Program-made: the position numbers and the translations under genes
Shown: positions 15,927-24,042 of the stretch, in pieces
Position numbering within the stretch: position 1 is the stretch's first letter
How the letters are laid out: each line of letters starts with the position of its first letter
NCBI RefSeq assembly: GCF_000633355.1
Contig: NZ_AYMQ01000107.1
Location: forward strand, 1 to 33,149
DNA: 33,149 bases
DNA from: Serratia sp. H1w
GTDB lineage: Bacteria > Pseudomonadota > Gammaproteobacteria > Enterobacterales > Enterobacteriaceae
Direction: 5' to 3'
Notes under the pieces: model-generated
The model's input: only the letters and a program-made list of their open reading frames with translations
Told to the model about the DNA's origin: nothing
Database searches by the model: none

Positions 15927-17638
15927 TCTGCTGCCTGCAATAACGGCTTCTGGGTCAGCGGATCCAGACCAATGTAGCGATGAGTTTGCGGATCAACGCC
16001 CAGATAGTCGATCTCCTTGCCCGCAGCCCCAATCACCATGCCCTTATCGGCATACTGCTGATATTCGCTACTCAGACGCTTAACCCGTTCAGGCTGGCTG
16101 GCGGCCAGGTCGTGGGTTTCCAACGGATCGTCATGCAGGTTGAACAATCCCCACGGGGCCATATTCGCCTGCGGCCCGTTCGCCACCAGCCGCCGCAGCT
16201 TCCAGACACCATCCACATATGCGGCCTGATTGTGTAACTCCACGCCATAGGTAGAACGTGGTGCAACGGCAACATCACCGCTGAAGTAGCGTTTAAAGCT
16301 GACGCCAACCATCGGGATCGCCGGTTTGGCATGCAGTGGTTTGCTGGCATCGATATCGGCAAACTCATACAGCGTTGGCGCAATGTCGTAGACCGCCATC
16401 GGCGCGCTATCCACACGGCCATGCTGCTTCAACTGCGGGGCAGAAATGATAAAGCTGGTGTTGATCCCGCCCTGCGCACTGGTGGTTTTATGGTAGTTGG
16501 CATAGGGCGCGTTGCTGACGTTGGCCCAATGTGGCCCGTAGGAGATAAAGGAGCCCTTACGACCAAGATTGGCGTAGCTATTGTCAAACTGCTGCCAGAA
16601 CTCAGGTTTGGAGCCGTAGTAAAAACCCTGGGCCGGGTTAGCACCGTTGTCGGTGGCAAAGATGATGATGGTGTTTTTATCGCGGCCGGTTTGTTGCAGG
16701 GTTTTCATGACGCCACCGATCTGATCGTCCATATAGGCAATCATCGCCGCATACACCTGCATGGTTTTGGCAGCATATTTCTGCTGTTCCGGTGTCATCG
16801 TCTGCCATTCTTTTACCAGTTCCAAATGCGGCATTGGCGTACTGTCGGAAATAATTCCCAACTCCTGCAACCGCTTGATTCGCTGCTGATAAATCTGTTG
16901 ATAACCCGCATCGTATTTACCGTCGAATTTGGCGATCCAGTCATCCGGAGCCTGTAAGGGATCGTGCGGCGCGGTAAAGGCCAGATAGGCAAACACCGGC
17001 TTATCTTTTGGCGTATCGCTGATCCACTGTTCCAACTGGGTGGCGTAAGCTTTGCTGGAGTAAAAATCCTGCGGCAGGGAAACGCGCTTGCCGTTCAGGG
17101 TATAGAAAGTATGGAAGGCCTCAACCGTGCCGAGCGGTACGGCGTCATCAAAGTGGCTGGTGCCACCGCCCATAAAAGCGAAGGCGCGCTCAAAGCCACG
17201 ATCGGTTGGCCCGGCTCCGTCGGTATAACCCAGATGCCATTTGCCCGCCATCATGGTGGCATAACCCGCATCTTTAAACCGTTCTGGCATGGTCGTAACT
17301 CTGTCTGTCAACCGCATCTCATAGCCAGAGCGAGCAACGGTGCTTTCATACCACCACATGCCCCCCATACCGGCCTGCTGGTTAGTGTTACCCGTCATCA
17401 GCATCGAACGTGCCGGTGCAGACATTGGCGAAGTATAATATTGGCTCATACGCACACCCTGTTCCGCCAAGGCTTGCAGGTTGGGCGTTGGGATCTCGCC
17501 ACCGAACGGGCTGATATCGGAATAACCCATGTCATCCGCCACAATAATCAATACGTTAGGCCGCTCACCGTCTGCCGCATGAACCAGCCCGGATAACGCA
17601 CCGCTTACTGCCACCGCCACTGCTTTTTTATTTATCAC
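15923..17638 (-). CDS. atsA: Secreted Ser-type arylsulfatase
   Basis: A 571-residue type I sulfatase that hydrolyses aryl sulfate esters. The metal-binding aspartates are in VADDMGYSD (D35, D36), the formylglycine motif is S73-A-P-A-R77 in a Ser rather than Cys version, and the MAGKWHLGY and ATDNGANP segments supply further active-site residues. A Sec signal peptide ends at LVHA-A. The frame is open to a GTG at 17680, but I chose the GTG at 17638: AAGGGG stands 6 bases upstream, it gives a proper signal peptide, and it puts the modified Ser at 73, next to the reported Ser72 of Klebsiella AtsA. It overlaps atsB by 4 bases. Export to the periplasm would let it desulfate substrates before uptake. 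Confidence 0.92.
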   Translation of the reverse strand: MINKKAVAVAVSGALSGLVHAADGERPNVLIIVADDMGYSDISPFGGEIPTPNLQALAEQGVRMSQYYTSPMSAPARSMLMTGNTNQQAGMGGMWWYESTVARSGYEMRLTDRVTTMPERFKDAGYATMMAGKWHLGYTDGAGPTDRGFERAFAFMGGGTSHFDDAVPLGTVEAFHTFYTLNGKRVSLPQDFYSSKAYATQLEQWISDTPKDKPVFAYLAFTAPHDPLQAPDDWIAKFDGKYDAGYQQIYQQRIKRLQELGIISDSTPMPHLELVKEWQTMTPEQQKYAAKTMQVYAAMIAYMDDQIGGVMKTLQQTGRDKNTIIIFATDNGANPAQGFYYGSKPEFWQQFDNSYANLGRKGSFISYGPHWANVSNAPYANYHKTTSAQGGINTSFIISAPQLKQHGRVDSAPMAVYDIAPTLYEFADIDASKPLHAKPAIPMVGVSFKRYFSGDVAVAPRSTYGVELHNQAAYVDGVWKLRRLVANGPQANMAPWGLFNLHDDPLETHDLAASQPERVKRLSSEYQQYADKGMVIGAAGKEIDYLGVDPQTHRYIGLDPLTQKPLLQAAE

Positions 17639-17688
17639 CGCCAGCCCCTTCGGTTGTCTATTTGAGCCATACCGCGCCACGTTTTTGC

Positions 17689-17732
17689 AGTGTAGGAAGC
17701 AATCAAACCGTTTAGCTATCGTCCTTAAGGAC
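17689..17732 (-). promoter_or_regulatory. Predicted activator-dependent promoter of atsAB
   Basis: GCTATCGTCCTTAAGGAC at 17715-17732 is identical to the element before the permease operon. On the minus strand the 12-bp palindrome is followed after 26 bases by a TACACT -10 (17689-17694), again preceded by CTTCC. The predicted start is about 17682, placing the palindrome centre near -44.5. CTATCG and CGATAG flanks (17716-17721 and 17738-17743) add a second inverted repeat. There is no consensus -35. Confidence 0.7.
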
Positions 17733-17827
17733 TAGCCCGATAGAGAAGAAATGCGCAGGGGAATTCACGGGATGAAACAACAGAAAATCAGAAATCACTT
17801 TAAATTCAGCGAGAACGGACAATGCTT

Positions 17828-17849
17828 TTTCATTAACGTATTAATGAAA
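17828..17849. promoter_or_regulatory. HpaR-type palindrome in the atsA-luxR intergenic region
   Basis: TTTCATTAA (17828-17836) and TTAATGAAA (17841-17849) form a perfect 9-bp inverted repeat around CGTA. Eight of the nine half-site bases and the 4-base gap are the same as in the hpaG operator at 9540-9561. It overlaps a possible -35 (TTAACG, 17833-17838) of a second luxR promoter with TATGCA at 17857-17862. HpaR binding is inferred from the sequence match only. Confidence 0.65.
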
Positions 17850-17949
17850 TCGGTACTATGCAGCATGAGGATGCCCGGGCAATAAGCATCGGGATGTTGT
17901 TATTAATGTATTTTATTGCAATCCGGCTCACGTTGTTAATATGTTTTCG

Positions 17950-17978
17950 TTGTGTTGCATAATTGCTACATCTATGCT
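17950..17978 (+). promoter_or_regulatory. Candidate sigma-70 promoter of the luxR-type gene
   Basis: TTGTGT (17950-17955) and TATGCT (17973-17978) are separated by 17 bases. The start of transcription would be near 17985, about 50 bases before the ATG of the LuxR-type gene. Confidence 0.5.
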
Positions 17979-18033
17979 GATATCGTTCACATATTGCCCA
18001 GCCTACTGAGCGATCAACGGAGGAAAATGCATC

Positions 18034-18693
18034 ATGACAACAACATCATCCTTCATGCGTAACGACGCTTTCATCACCAGCTGTCTGAGTACCATTGCGC
18101 ATCTGATCCCAGTTTCTGCCGGGGTTTTTTATCTGGTCGATCCGGACCTGCGCCCAGATCATTATATTCTTCATGGCATTAGCGATGACACGCACCAGCA
18201 ATATCTGGATCACTTTCAGCCCTTTGATCCGTTGAAACCGGCCAACTTTCACCAACAAGACATCCAGATGGTGAACATGACGCCCGCAGCGATCGCCAAT
18301 AACCGCCACTATTACCACGACTTTATGCTGCCCAACCGGATGCGCGATATGACCGAGATCTTTATCCGCCAGCGTAAGCGGATTATTGCCGGAGTCTCAC
18401 TTATTCGCGATACGCCGTTCACCGAATTGGAGCGTGGCCGCTTACGTGCGGTGTTGCCGTTGATCGAACTGGCTACCCGCGATCTGCTGCCGGACACACA
18501 AGATCCACTGCTTACCGCCAAAGAGCAGGAGATCGTCAATATGGTGCGCGAAGGAGCCAGCAATAAGCGTATCGCCCTGAAGTTGGGCATCTCTTTATCG
18601 ACGGTGAAAACCCATATGCGCAACATCTTTGCCAAAACCGCCGTGGTTAATCGCACCGAACTGGTCTCCAGCAGTTTTATTGCCCACTGCTGA
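18034..18693 (+). CDS. LuxR-family transcriptional regulator
   Basis: A 219-residue regulator with a C-terminal LuxR/FixJ-type helix-turn-helix at about residues 160-215 (LTAKEQEIVNMVREGASNKRIALKLGISLSTVKTHMRNIF). The N-terminal 150 residues show neither a receiver-domain aspartate pattern nor the autoinducer-binding signature, so it probably senses a small molecule of the pathway (inference). GGAGG lies 9 bases before the ATG. It is divergent from atsAB and followed by the MFS and deacetylase genes on the same strand. It is the only regulator inside the island, which makes it the first candidate to bind the duplicated GTCCTTAAGGAC element. Confidence 0.85.
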   Translation: MTTTSSFMRNDAFITSCLSTIAHLIPVSAGVFYLVDPDLRPDHYILHGISDDTHQQYLDHFQPFDPLKPANFHQQDIQMVNMTPAAIANNRHYYHDFMLPNRMRDMTEIFIRQRKRIIAGVSLIRDTPFTELERGRLRAVLPLIELATRDLLPDTQDPLLTAKEQEIVNMVREGASNKRIALKLGISLSTVKTHMRNIFAKTAVVNRTELVSSSFIAHC

Positions 18694-18723
18694 GCCTGAC
18701 TAACAGCAGTTACCAGCAACATT

Positions 18724-18737
18724 CCGCCAATTCTGGC
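18724..18737. repeat. Small hairpin between luxR-type gene and MFS gene
   Basis: CGCCA, ATTC, TGGCG form a 5-bp stem in the 109-base gap. No T-run follows, so it is not a typical intrinsic terminator. It may only attenuate read-through from the regulator gene. Confidence 0.35.
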
Positions 18738-18802
18738 GCGGCCTCCCCATGCTTAAAAACGGTATGGCGGATAGTGATTGACGAAACTCGAGGATAACAT
18801 TG

Positions 18803-19993
18803 ATGTCCAGTGATGCAGTTTCAGCGCCTTCTGCCGGGGCAGTGCTTTCCTGCCCACCCAAGCTGTTAACAGCAATTATCGTGTTTGCCGCCATCGCGCC
18901 GGGGATCCTGATGACCGCCCCCGCCGTCGCGGCCCAGTTGGCTAGCCAGTGGCAACTCACCCCAGGCCAGATCGGCCATCTGTTTTCTACCGAACTCGGG
19001 GCCATGAGTATCGCGACGCTGCCCGCCTGGTGGTGGATCAGCCGTATCAACTGGCGCAAAGTCGCCACGCTGGCGGCAGCGGTATTCCTGATTGGCAATC
19101 TGGCTTCAGCTATGGTCAACGATTTCAGCATGCTGTTGGTATTGCGCTTTATCGCCTCGCTGGCCGGGGGCACATTGATGATCCTCTGCATCTCCTGCGC
19201 AGCAGGCACCGCCAATCCCAGCCGGGTTTATGCCTTCTGGGTGCTAGGCCAGCTATTACTGGGCGTGTTCGGCTTACTGGCATTACCACCGTTGTTTGCC
19301 CACTTTGGCCTGATGGCGGTCTATCTGATCCTGGCGGCGATCATGCTGTGCTGCCTGCCGCTACTGAGCGCCTTCCCCAGCGGCTTTCGCCATAGCCACA
19401 GCGCGGCCAGCCAGTTGCCGCCAAGCCCTCCCATCTACAAGCTGTTTGCCGTGCTGGCGGTATTAGCCTTTTACATCAGCCTGAGCGCGGTCTGGACCTT
19501 TATCGGCACCATCGCCTCCAGTGCAGGCCTATCCCCGGTACACAGCGGGCAAGTGCTGGCTGCCGCCACCGTATTTGGCATCATCGGTGCCGGTGGCGCC
19601 GCGCTGGTGGGTGCCAGACGCAGCCATAAGCCGCTGCTGTGGATCGGCTATGGCCTGCTGATTGCCAGCGTATTGCTGCTGAGCCGTAACCCGTTACTCA
19701 TTCGTTTCACCCTTGCCGCAGTCATGTTCAAGTTCACCTGGACCTTTGTGCTGCCCTTTATTCTGGCGCGCGTTTCGGTGCTGGATAACAACGGCAAGCT
19801 GATGAACAGCATCAATCTGGTGATTGGCGGTGGCATGGCCATTGGCCCTACTCTGGCGGGTTACCTGATCGAATCTTCCGGTGGGATCAATGCGCTGCTG
19901 ATCGGGGCGTTGAGTTGCGCGCTGCTGTCGCTACTGCTGATCTCGCTGGCTTCACCGCGCGCGCCGCGCCGTTTAACAGGAGTCATAAGGTGA
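18803..19993 (+). CDS. MFS transporter
   Basis: A 396-residue major facilitator with about 12 hydrophobic segments and a central loop around residues 195-215. The ATG at 18803 is preferred over the TTG directly before it, with GAGG 9 bases upstream. Its stop codon overlaps the start of the deacetylase-like gene (GTGA), so the two proteins are translationally coupled and should act on the same compound. The direction of transport and the substrate cannot be seen. Given the context, uptake of an acylated aromatic or amine compound, or export of a product, are the options. Confidence 0.82.
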   Translation: MSSDAVSAPSAGAVLSCPPKLLTAIIVFAAIAPGILMTAPAVAAQLASQWQLTPGQIGHLFSTELGAMSIATLPAWWWISRINWRKVATLAAAVFLIGNLASAMVNDFSMLLVLRFIASLAGGTLMILCISCAAGTANPSRVYAFWVLGQLLLGVFGLLALPPLFAHFGLMAVYLILAAIMLCCLPLLSAFPSGFRHSHSAASQLPPSPPIYKLFAVLAVLAFYISLSAVWTFIGTIASSAGLSPVHSGQVLAAATVFGIIGAGGAALVGARRSHKPLLWIGYGLLIASVLLLSRNPLLIRFTLAAVMFKFTWTFVLPFILARVSVLDNNGKLMNSINLVIGGGMAIGPTLAGYLIESSGGINALLIGALSCALLSLLLISLASPRAPRRLTGVIR

Positions 19994-21102
19994 AAAGAAC
20001 TACCGGCTTTTTCTTTGATGAACGCTGTTTCTGGCATAGCACCGGCTTACATGCCACCACGCTGCCGGTAGGCGGCTGGGTGCAACCGCCTTCGGGGGCT
20101 GGGCATGCCGAGTCACCGGAAACCAAACGGCGGATGAAAAACCTGATGGACGTTTCCGGTCTGTCGCGTCAGCTCAAGCTGCTGAGCGCCGAACTGGCCG
20201 ATGAGGAAGATTTACTGCGTATCCATCCGGCACATTACCTGCAATGCTTCAAACAGCTAAGCGATAACGGTGGCGGCATGTTGGGGGAAGAGGCTCCATT
20301 GGGGCCAGGCAGCTATGAAATTGCCAAACTCTCCGCCGGGTTGGCCTGCGCCGCGGTCGAAGCCGTGTTGCAAGGTGAACTGGACAATGCCTATTCCCTG
20401 TCACGCCCGCCGGGCCACCACTGCCTGCCGGATCAATCGATGGGGTTCTGCTTCCTGGCCAATATCCCTATTGCCATCGAACGCGCCAAAGACCGCTTCG
20501 GATTAGGCAAGGTGGCGGTGATCGACTGGGACGTGCATCACGGCAACGGCACCCAGCATATTTACTGGCAGCGTGACGACGTGCTGACCATCTCGCTGCA
20601 TCAAGACGGCTGCTTCCCGGCAGGTTACGCTGGCGAACAAGATCGTGGTGAGGGGGCCGGAGCGGGTTACAACATCAATATTCCACTGCTGGCCGGGGCT
20701 GGTGACGACGGTTATCAATACGCCATGCAGCAGATTGTCATCCCAGCATTGGAGCAGTTTCAGCCAGAAATGATTATTATCGCCTGTGGCTACGATGCCA
20801 ACGCCATCGATCCGCTGGCACGGATGCAGTTACACAGCGAGAGCTTCCGGGCCATGACCGCCCAGGTGCAAAGCGCTGCCGACAGGCTCTGCGGCGGTAA
20901 GCTGGTGATGGTCCACGAAGGGGGATATGCCGAAGCCTATGTGCCATTCTGCGGCCTGGCGGTGATGGAAGAGTTGAGCGGGATACGCACCGAGGTGCAG
21001 GATCCGCTGCTAGGATTTATTCAGCAACAGCAGCCCCGCGATGCGTTTAATCAGTTCCAGCGAGACGCGATCGATCGGCTGGCGCGTCAGTTTAGCTTAT
21101 AA
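19990..21102 (+). CDS. Class II histone deacetylase-like amidohydrolase
   Basis: A 370-residue zinc amidohydrolase of the histone deacetylase/acetylpolyamine amidohydrolase superfamily. The catalytic His pair is H143-H144 in RPPGHH. The zinc ligands are D181 and H183 in DWDVHHGNGT and D269 in CGYDAN, and the transition-state Tyr is in the HEGGYAEAY segment. Bacterial members remove acetyl or other acyl groups from amines. The start is the GTG at 19990 overlapping the MFS stop; an upstream ATG at 19915 lies inside the MFS gene. With a permease and an arylsulfatase close by, an N-acylated amine is a reasonable guess at substrate; polyamines are an alternative. Confidence 0.87.
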   Translation: MKRTTGFFFDERCFWHSTGLHATTLPVGGWVQPPSGAGHAESPETKRRMKNLMDVSGLSRQLKLLSAELADEEDLLRIHPAHYLQCFKQLSDNGGGMLGEEAPLGPGSYEIAKLSAGLACAAVEAVLQGELDNAYSLSRPPGHHCLPDQSMGFCFLANIPIAIERAKDRFGLGKVAVIDWDVHHGNGTQHIYWQRDDVLTISLHQDGCFPAGYAGEQDRGEGAGAGYNINIPLLAGAGDDGYQYAMQQIVIPALEQFQPEMIIIACGYDANAIDPLARMQLHSESFRAMTAQVQSAADRLCGGKLVMVHEGGYAEAYVPFCGLAVMEELSGIRTEVQDPLLGFIQQQQPRDAFNQFQRDAIDRLARQFSL

Positions 21103-21132
21103 CTCCCATACCTCAGACGAGCGCAGCATGCA

Positions 21133-21187
21133 GCGCCCCTACGGTTGAATATGTGTGAAAACAGCAAAATACACCAAGTAGGGGCGC
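21133..21187. repeat. Inverted repeat between convergent genes
   Basis: GCGCCCCTAC (21133-21142) pairs with GTAGGGGCGC (21178-21187), a perfect 10-bp stem with a 35-base loop. It lies between the convergent deacetylase-like gene and mngB and could protect both mRNA 3' ends. There is no T-run. Confidence 0.7.
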
Positions 21188-21196
21188 CCATTCAGC

Positions 21197-23833
21197 CTAA
21201 CGGATAAAGCGGAAGGTTTTCGACTGGCAAGGGGCAAGCTGGGTGAAATCCCCTGTTGCAGCACTTTGCTGTGGCAGCGGTTGCTCATCCATGCCGGTTT
21301 CCAGCCATTCCTGCGCTGGACTCGCCAACGTTAAACTCCCGCCGATCGACACCTGCTCCGAAGGGTTATATACGCGGATAATCAAAGCTTCGGCATCCTC
21401 GGCCTTCTTCAACACGCTCAGCGCCGGACCTGACTCCGCCATCGAAAGCAGGCTAAAGTGCAACGGCGTACGGAAGGGCGCCAGATTGAGCTTCATCGCG
21501 TCAAACGGGATCTTGTTGTAGCAACGCACTGGCGTCACATAGGCCCGAGCCTGCTGCATTACGCCCGCCAAATGCGGATCGCCAGCAAAACCGAACAGGC
21601 TGAACCGGCAATGCAATTTGCCACGCATCTGGGAATCGGGCGTTGGCAGTTTGATGCCGGAAGGACGCCCCGGCCGCAGCAACAATTCTTCCTTACCCAA
21701 AACGCCTACCGAGCGGAACAGCGTCAGGGCAAAGGTATCGCGGCGCTCCCCGACAATCTCAAACTCACGTAGCCCTTCGGTAAACAACGCCAGCCCGTGC
21801 TGCTCATCATGCAGCGCAGCAAAGTTCATCAGTTGCCATACCGGGATCGGCGCCTCTTTCCAGCCTTCTTGCTGCCAAACCGCCATGGCCGGATCGTCCA
21901 CTGGCCGGGTAATGCAGCCAAACTGGTTATCCGCCAGCACGTTTTCACTGGCGAACGGCGTTGGGATCAATACCCGTACGCGGTGATCGTCAGCCTGATT
22001 ATCCAGCCACGTTTCAATGTCGATGCGGCGGCTATGGTGGGCCAATGTCACCTGGCATTGCACATCGAGATAACCCTCACTGCGACGTTCCGCACGCTGT
22101 TGCAGGTTGGCCGGCAATGCCATGCGCAGTTCCAGCGTAGCGGTGCTCTGCCAGGCCTCATGCTTGACCGAGGTTGCCACCGCGCTCTGCGTGGAGTAGA
22201 TCAACCACTCGTCACGAGCAGGTGAATAGTCATACTCGTCGCCATCGTCGGAGCCATCCTCCAGTTGCAGCACCTGTTGATAACGGCAGCCGGTCTGTTT
22301 ATCGACAATATCCAGCGTGCCGTTGGCATTCAGGCCAATGCGGTAATAGTCGTTTTCCAACAGCTCTGCCGGTTGTGCCGTAGCCTGGCGTTGCTGTCCT
22401 GTCTGATTGGCATGAATATGCAGCGTGCAATAGCCCATCGCTGGCAATGACTGATACAGCTGAATATCGTATTCCATAAAGGGATCGTAGTTGCCGTAAT
22501 GCACAATCTGGCGATCTACCAGCCCGGGATCGATCTCCCGTGCAGCACGGATAAAGTACTCCACCGGCTGACCCTGCTCATCCACCAGCGAGAACTGCTG
22601 GGCACGAATACGAATGGTGGTGTTGATCACTTCTTCACGCGGGTAAGGCAGCAGGTTGAAGAACGTCAGTTTGTCGGCATCCGCGTGCTGTACCGGCATA
22701 TTGTCGACAATCTTGCGCATGTAGAAACGCACCAGGTTTTCCGCCATGTCGTCCGCCAGAATAAAGCGTGTCATGATCTCCTGATGCACTTTGTCACTAC
22801 AGCAACAGCCGATGCTGTCGTGAGCGTGGTTTTTCAGGATCTCTTTCCACATTTTCTCCAGCAGACCGTGATGATATTCAAAGCCCAGTGACCAGGCGAT
22901 GGCGGCCAACGGCTCGAGAATATTGACGATCTTGTTTTCGATTTCGGCGTGGGCAATCTTGATGTCCATGCGAGTCGATGAGATGGTACGGTGTACGCGC
23001 ATGTATTTGCCGTCGTTGAATTCTCCCTTCAACGTCGCCAGGCGTTCACGGCTGGCCTCAATCCGCTCAAACACCTCTTCAAAACGGCTCATCACAAACT
23101 CACGCTGCGGGTAAATCTCACGCAGTCTGGCCATCACCGGGAAGATATTTTGCTGCAACGGCATCTGATCGTGACCGTTCGGCAACAGGATGTCCTTGGT
23201 GACCGAGGCGTTTTCCAGCACGGTGAAGTAGCTGTCCAGCCGTTTGCGCAGCCCGGCTTCGTCTTCCGGCAGGTATTTACCAATTGCGTAGCCCAGCGGC
23301 AGCACCTGTGCCGCAACTTCACTGCCATCGTTGCTTTGCCACAGGAACTCGGTCTTGTGGGTACCGTGACGTTCGGAACAACCCCGCCAGAACATGGCGC
23401 GTGTAATGCCGAATCCGTTGAAAATATGCGGCAACTGCGAGGACATGCTGAAGGAGTCCGGCAGATAGCCAATCTTCATCGGTTCGCCAAAGGACAGGCA
23501 ATCGCGCATGCCATACATCAGGTTGCGCACGATAGATTCCCCTGACACCACCATGGTATCGGTTTGGGTATACCACGGGCCGATGATCAGCTTGCCTGCC
23601 TGTACCAACGCTTTCACCCGCTGGTGGTTTTCTGGCTTGATGGCGAAGTAGTCTTCCAGCACCGCCGTTTGCCCATCCAGCACATAGAAACGGTACTCGG
23701 GATCGATTTCCAGCCGGGTCAGGATCTCTTCCATATTGTTAATCAGTAGGATGCGCGACTCCTCGGTGGTGAAATACCACTCACGATCCCAATGCATATG
23801 TGGCGTAATGTGAACACGTGATACAGCTTGCAT
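21197..23833 (-). CDS. mngB: MngB, mannosylglycerate hydrolase (GH38 alpha-mannosidase)
   Basis: An 878-residue glycoside hydrolase family 38 enzyme; E. coli MngB is 877 residues. It splits 6-phospho-2-O-alpha-mannosyl-D-glycerate, delivered by the MngA PTS, into mannose 6-phosphate and glycerate. The N-terminal motif [14 protein letters not shown] carries the zinc-binding H and D, and [14 protein letters not shown] is the nucleophile region. The frame is open up to 23962, but that extension reads through a REP-like repeat and is not protein-like, so I use the ATG at 23833 that gives the [12 protein letters not shown] start. It lies 209 bases downstream of mngA; the two repeats in the gap may lower mngB expression relative to mngA. 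Confidence 0.95.
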   Translation of the reverse strand: MQAVSRVHITPHMHWDREWYFTTEESRILLINNMEEILTRLEIDPEYRFYVLDGQTAVLEDYFAIKPENHQRVKALVQAGKLIIGPWYTQTDTMVVSGESIVRNLMYGMRDCLSFGEPMKIGYLPDSFSMSSQLPHIFNGFGITRAMFWRGCSERHGTHKTEFLWQSNDGSEVAAQVLPLGYAIGKYLPEDEAGLRKRLDSYFTVLENASVTKDILLPNGHDQMPLQQNIFPVMARLREIYPQREFVMSRFEEVFERIEASRERLATLKGEFNDGKYMRVHRTISSTRMDIKIAHAEIENKIVNILEPLAAIAWSLGFEYHHGLLEKMWKEILKNHAHDSIGCCCSDKVHQEIMTRFILADDMAENLVRFYMRKIVDNMPVQHADADKLTFFNLLPYPREEVINTTIRIRAQQFSLVDEQGQPVEYFIRAAREIDPGLVDRQIVHYGNYDPFMEYDIQLYQSLPAMGYCTLHIHANQTGQQRQATAQPAELLENDYYRIGLNANGTLDIVDKQTGCRYQQVLQLEDGSDDGDEYDYSPARDEWLIYSTQSAVATSVKHEAWQSTATLELRMALPANLQQRAERRSEGYLDVQCQVTLAHHSRRIDIETWLDNQADDHRVRVLIPTPFASENVLADNQFGCITRPVDDPAMAVWQQEGWKEAPIPVWQLMNFAALHDEQHGLALFTEGLREFEIVGERRDTFALTLFRSVGVLGKEELLLRPGRPSGIKLPTPDSQMRGKLHCRFSLFGFAGDPHLAGVMQQARAYVTPVRCYNKIPFDAMKLNLAPFRTPLHFSLLSMAESGPALSVLKKAEDAEALIIRVYNPSEQVSIGGSLTLASPAQEWLETGMDEQPLPQQSAATGDFTQLAPCQSKTFRFIR

Positions 23834-23860
23834 AATCAATTCCCAAGATAAAGTAACCAG

Positions 23861-23894
23861 CCCCTCACCCCAACCCTCTCCCACAGGGAGAGGG
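23861..23894. repeat. REP-like intergenic palindrome (copy 2)
   Basis: CCCCTCACCC is followed by CCCTCTCCC (23874-23882), ACA and GGGAGAGGG (23886-23894), a perfect 9-bp stem. It belongs to the same family as 2257-2289. Confidence 0.8.
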
Positions 23895-23998
23895 AGTTGA
23901 TAGCCCCTGCTTTTTTGACCGTGCAGCGATAACCTCAGCAAATTCGATCGCCCCTCATCCAAGGTGCATCACCGAATCTTCAGACTCATTCGATCGGT

Positions 23999-24032
23999 CC
24001 CCTCGCCCTTTGGGAGAGGGTTAGGGTGAGGG
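23999..24032. repeat. REP-like intergenic palindrome (copy 3, inverted)
   Basis: CCCTTTGGGAGAGGG followed by TTAGGGTGAGGG is the reverse complement type of copies 1 and 2. With copy 2 it forms a convergent pair about 100 bases apart between mngA and mngB, able to fold into one large stem in the mRNA. Confidence 0.8.
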
Positions 24033-24042
24033 ATAAATAAAA

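Larger units (their letters stand above)
17639..18033. other. atsA-luxR divergent intergenic region (395 bases)
   Basis: No coding sequence is evident here. From left to right it holds the atsA leader and promoter with the GTCCTTAAGGAC element, an HpaR-type palindrome at 17828-17849, an AT-rich part with the 11-mer ACGTTGTTAAT (17930-17940) that also occurs at 9591-9601 next to hpaG, and a candidate luxR promoter at 17950-17978. It is the main control region of the island. Confidence 0.7.

Noticed and set aside
18749-18760. Possible third GTCCTTAAGGAC element before the MFS gene (ATGCTTAAAAAC)
   Set aside because: Only 8 of 12 bases match, and no -10 stands 26 bases downstream, unlike the two true copies.
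10195-21102. Genomic island of recent mobile origin
   Set aside because: I saw no integrase, transposase, tRNA or direct-repeat borders and no striking change of base composition, so recent transfer is not supported by this window alone.
23834-23962. Extended N-terminus of mngB
   Set aside because: The extension is a translation of a REP-like repeat and its flank; the ATG at 23833 matches the E. coli start and length.
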